Notes under the pieces: model-generated | Database searches by the model: none | Told to the model about the DNA's origin: nothing | The model's input: only the letters and a program-made list of their open reading frames with translations | Translations under genes and position numbers: made by a program | Shown here: one piece after another, positions 61,424-64,000 of the stretch | Layout: each line of letters begins with the position of its first letter | Numbering within the stretch: position 1 is the first letter of the stretch | From: Cymbidium sinense | Lineage: Eukaryota; Streptophyta; Magnoliopsida; Asparagales; Orchidaceae | DNA length: 64,000 nucleotides | NCBI GenBank assembly: GCA_021442155.1 | Contig: CM038232.1 | Location: 65,081,555-65,145,554 of the forward strand | Reading direction: 5' to 3'

Positions 61424-62760
61424 TACTTAGGACGAGAAGAGCCAGATCTAGTAATTCTGGCAAAGATAGGGGATTTAGATTTATGTGATTTGTTTTTCCT
61501 TTTTGAGACAATATGAAAATTATTTTCCAAATTAGCAGGCTCACCAACCAATAAGGAGATTCCAATTAATTGTTTATTGCCTATAGATTCCTGAAGGTTA
61601 GCTATCAATTCTCCCTCTTCCAACTCATTGTTCCTCTCTTGATGCATCTTAGTTTTAGAATTTTGGTCCACATTAACAGAAGAGTTGGTGGATGGGTTAG
61701 AATGGGGAAGAACACAAACCCCGAGATCTGGGGTGGAAGTTATCTCTACCACCGCACCTCCAAACTAACCTTCTCATTTAATTGATCTTTAGCTATAGGA
61801 GATGGCATTGCAATACAATTAACATTATTTAGAGAATCAGAAACAAGAGGAGATCAATCGAATTGGGAACATTAATCTATTTTGTATTTGGGACTTGGCT
61901 CCACCATGAGGAAAATGATCCTTCATTAGGTTTGCCTATGAGGGATTGATCCATATTCAACTTTGGATCAATTTTATGCCTAAGAGTTTGGGGCTCATTG
62001 GGCTCTCTCCTTTGATGTTTCTTGCACATTGTCCTTAGTACCAAGGGTAGATTTGGAGACCAAAGAATTCTTTTTTAAATGTGGTGAGTTATAAAACAGT
62101 CAGCAAAGCGATGACCATGAATTTTGCAATGTGAACAAAATATAGGAAAATTTTCAAATTCTATTTTTTGCAAATATCCATATTTTTTGATCCTATCCAA
62201 ATTTCCTTAGGATATTTTTTAGTAATATCCACTTCCACAAGAACACGGGCAACAGAAGGTCTAGAGCTAGATGCTGTAGCTTGATCCAATTGGAGAGGAC
62301 AATCGAATAGGACGGCCACCGCATAAAAGAATTCAGGGTTAAAGAAATGCACACGAAGATTGGGGATAGACAACCAAACTGGAATAATAGGAGATTCCTC
62401 TTTAATGTCGAAAAAGGGGGTCCATTTTAATAACCGCATTTGGCAGTTGAACACATAATAAGAACGTCTTGTAAAAACATGAGAGTAATCCAAATCGTTA
62501 GGCAATTGAATCAAAACATGTCGAGAATCGATTAAACTCACGAAAAAATTCAATTTCAAATGAATGAAAACTTGAATATTTTCTATGAAGAGCAAATTTA
62601 CCCACTAAAGCAAACTCATAAGGCTTAGCCAATTTTTCCACCACAACATCGAGCACATAAATGGTACATAAAAAAGTTGTAGAAACAAAATCAAAAGACT
62701 CACCACCGTTATTTACTTTACCAGCACATCCCTAAATGATTTTGAAGATCGGGTAAAAAA
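61423..62760 (-). pseudogene. L1 ORF1: DUF4283 RNA-binding protein with a zinc knuckle, frameshifted
   Basis: The 62595-62161 frame holds the DUF4283 domain typical of plant L1 ORF1: VSLIDSRHVLIQLPNDLDY, MRLLKWTPFFDIKEESPIIP, VWLSIPNLRVHFFNPEFFYA and SRPSVARVLVEVDI. A one-base shift near 62200 ends this frame; the true path continues through KIEFENFPIFCSHC. The zinc knuckle CSHCKIHGHRFADC (C-x2-C-x4-H-x4-C) is intact at about 62095-62136. The tail (61752-61423) is Ser/Lys-rich and ends KSPIFARITRSGSSRPK. ORF1 protein coats element RNA. The N-terminal start near 62760 is approximate. Confidence 0.85.
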
Positions 62761-63081
62761 TTACCATTTTTCTCTCAACAATTGTAATGGACAAGATGCA
62801 TCGGATTCCCCAAGCAAACCGATGAATCCATATTTAAAAGTATGGCATCCCAAAGCACTAGCACACTATACTGAAAATCAAAAAAATAGAGCCAAAATCG
62901 CATAAAGTAGGTAGAGTCAAAAAAGCAAGAGAGAAAGGAGAAGGGAAGAATCCTGCTGGGGAAATATAACCGCCGACGAAAAGGGGAGAAATCACCAGGG
63001 CTTACGCTCGAACGGGGGGTTGTTTGGAAAACTCAAAACCATTGCATTGAAAAAATACATTAAAAAAAATATTCAAATCTC

Positions 63082-63532
63082 TCAATTATTATTATTGGAA
63101 TTTTTTGAGTTCCAGTACTTCTCAATCTCCTCAGCAGTTCTTCCTGGGATTCTCCCAGCAATCAAAGAACATCTGAAAATGATTAAACAATAGAAACAAA
63201 AAAAATAATATTTAAATTTTATTAAAAAAAATGGAAAGGGAATGTATGATGTTTTGATTTTACTACATACCTCTCTCCAACGAGCTTATACATCCTATTT
63301 ATCAGATCAATCTCTTCCTTCGAAAACACATGCTTTGAATTCTGATTCTTATCTTCTGCACCAAATGTCATAAAGAAAATAAATAGTTAATCAACTATTA
63401 AGAATCTATAATTTTCTTCCAAATAAAAGTAAAAAAGCGAGCAATTTTCCTTTAAAGAAGCAATTAAGCAGGAAATGAATTTAGATGAACACCATTGGAA
63501 CTATCATAACCATCCTCTGAGTTATGCTCCAT
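63082..63532 (-). CDS. Single-repeat R3-MYB, copy B, with Trp43 changed to Cys
   Basis: Three exons, 63532-63493, 63355-63271 and 63172-63082, same phases as copy A, introns of 137 and 98 bp, 71 residues. The reading frame differs from copy A at two positions: a silent TCT to TCC at Ser12, and TGG to TGT at codon 43. Trp43 is the first residue coded by exon 3 and one of the tryptophans that pack the MYB fold. Its loss probably destabilises the repeat, although D30, L31, R34, L38, L45 and R49 of the bHLH-contact signature remain. An L1 LINE begins about 53 bp past the TGA and may remove the native poly-A site. Splice signals are intact. It may be a pseudogene in the making or an altered protein. 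Confidence 0.88.
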
Positions 63533-63645
63533 GGCAGCTATCGTCAAAGGAAATTGAAATATAATCTAAGTAATATATATGATTTAAGGGTGAACTTGAG
63601 GTATCTTGAATTTTTTTTCTGGAAATGATGAATGTGGTGAGATGC

Positions 63646-63652
63646 TTTTATA
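63646..63652 (-). promoter_or_regulatory. TATA box of R3-MYB copy B
   Basis: TATAAAA on the minus strand, 114 bp before the ATG, as in copy A. The upstream promoter also matches copy A to about 63870, so both genes probably share the same start signals. Confidence 0.65.
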
Positions 63653-64000
63653 GTGAAAAAGTCTCACTAAGGGGTGTTAAGAGAGGACAAATGGTGAGCA
63701 AATATAAAACATCATGAAAGGTCAATTTATTAAATCTTGGTTGAAAGTGACTTAAAATTGAGCATTTGTTTTTATCTAATAAAAAATACAACATCAAGTC
63801 AATCTGTAAGACATAAACACTTCATGAGAAATACATATTTTTTTATCTTAAATAAAGATTCAAGGGTCATGTGTTTGGGATAAGATCAAAAATAAATGAA
63901 TGTTAAAAAATTATTGTTTTAGAGAAATACAAATTTTTTTAAAATCAGAATCCTCTCACCAGGAAAGTGAAAATGAAATTTTTCCACCAGAATCCTCAAA

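Larger units (their letters stand above)
56134..63028 (-). mobile_element. L1-type LINE inserted in copy B, near full length
   Basis: The + strand T-run at 56134-56148 is the reverse of a poly-A tail. The other end lies at about 63028, where copy A homology resumes with 'actcaaaacc'. It holds ORF1 (DUF4283 plus zinc knuckle), ORF2 (endonuclease, RT, zf-RVT, RNase H) and a 1.4-kb 3' region. Compared with copy A, about 6 bp of the target are missing and no target-site duplication is seen. Frameshifts and stops show it is inactive. Confidence 0.93.
53033..63870. repeat. Duplicated segment, copy B (contains R3-MYB copy B)
   Basis: Same orientation and order as copy A. It lacks the chromovirus: near 55400 the sequence runs unbroken through atcggataatgtcatt. 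It has instead an L1 LINE at 56134-63028 and an extra block at 54721-55014. Identity to copy A is high also in non-coding parts, which points to a fairly recent duplication. Copies A and B start about 35.7 kb apart. Confidence 0.9.

Overview
This is an AT-rich stretch of a plant nuclear genome. It holds interrupted genes with small introns, plant-type Tat/Ogre and chromovirus Ty3-gypsy elements, Ty1-copia, L1 and RTE LINEs, MITEs and SINE-like units. The species cannot be fixed from the sequence; a flowering plant, perhaps a palm-like monocot, is only a guess. Most of the window is nested and decayed transposable elements. Two host genes are recognisable: a single-repeat R3-MYB gene present in two copies, and a broken CRIPT-like gene. 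Both had to be assembled by eye from short exons.

Layout. 1-16862: a very large Tat/Ogre-type Ty3-gypsy element on the minus strand, with a left LTR that runs off the window, a repeat-rich 3' region, integrase, archaeal-type RNase H, RNase H, reverse transcriptase, protease, an intact 207-codon spacer ORF, gag, a primer-site candidate and a truncated right LTR. 17339-26636: copy A of a duplicated segment. It ends in R3-MYB copy A and is split by a complete chromovirus-type Ty3-gypsy element (19434-25051) with a 5-bp target-site duplication. 26637-39261: AT-rich intergenic DNA with GC-rich patches, a 540-bp dispersed repeat, SINE-like units and a MITE. 39714-43661: two exons of the CRIPT-like gene, with an RTE LINE in the intron between them. 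44965-48890: the second copy of the 540-bp repeat, an internally deleted copia element and a fragment resembling the R3-MYB promoter. 49100-51262: a second Ogre LTR fragment ending in an (AT)n tract. 53033-63870: copy B of the duplicated segment, split by a 6.9-kb L1 LINE, ending in R3-MYB copy B.

History. The two R3-MYB segments share a MITE with the same target-site duplication, so the MITE came first and the duplication second. The chromovirus (copy A only) and the L1 (copy B only) came after. The two 71-codon reading frames differ at two bases. One is silent; the other changes the core Trp43 of the MYB repeat to Cys in copy B. The L1 sits about 53 bp past the stop codon of copy B. The most interesting point in the window is therefore a young pair of small R3-MYB repressor-like genes, one apparently intact and one probably damaged. 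No unknown multi-gene system was seen.
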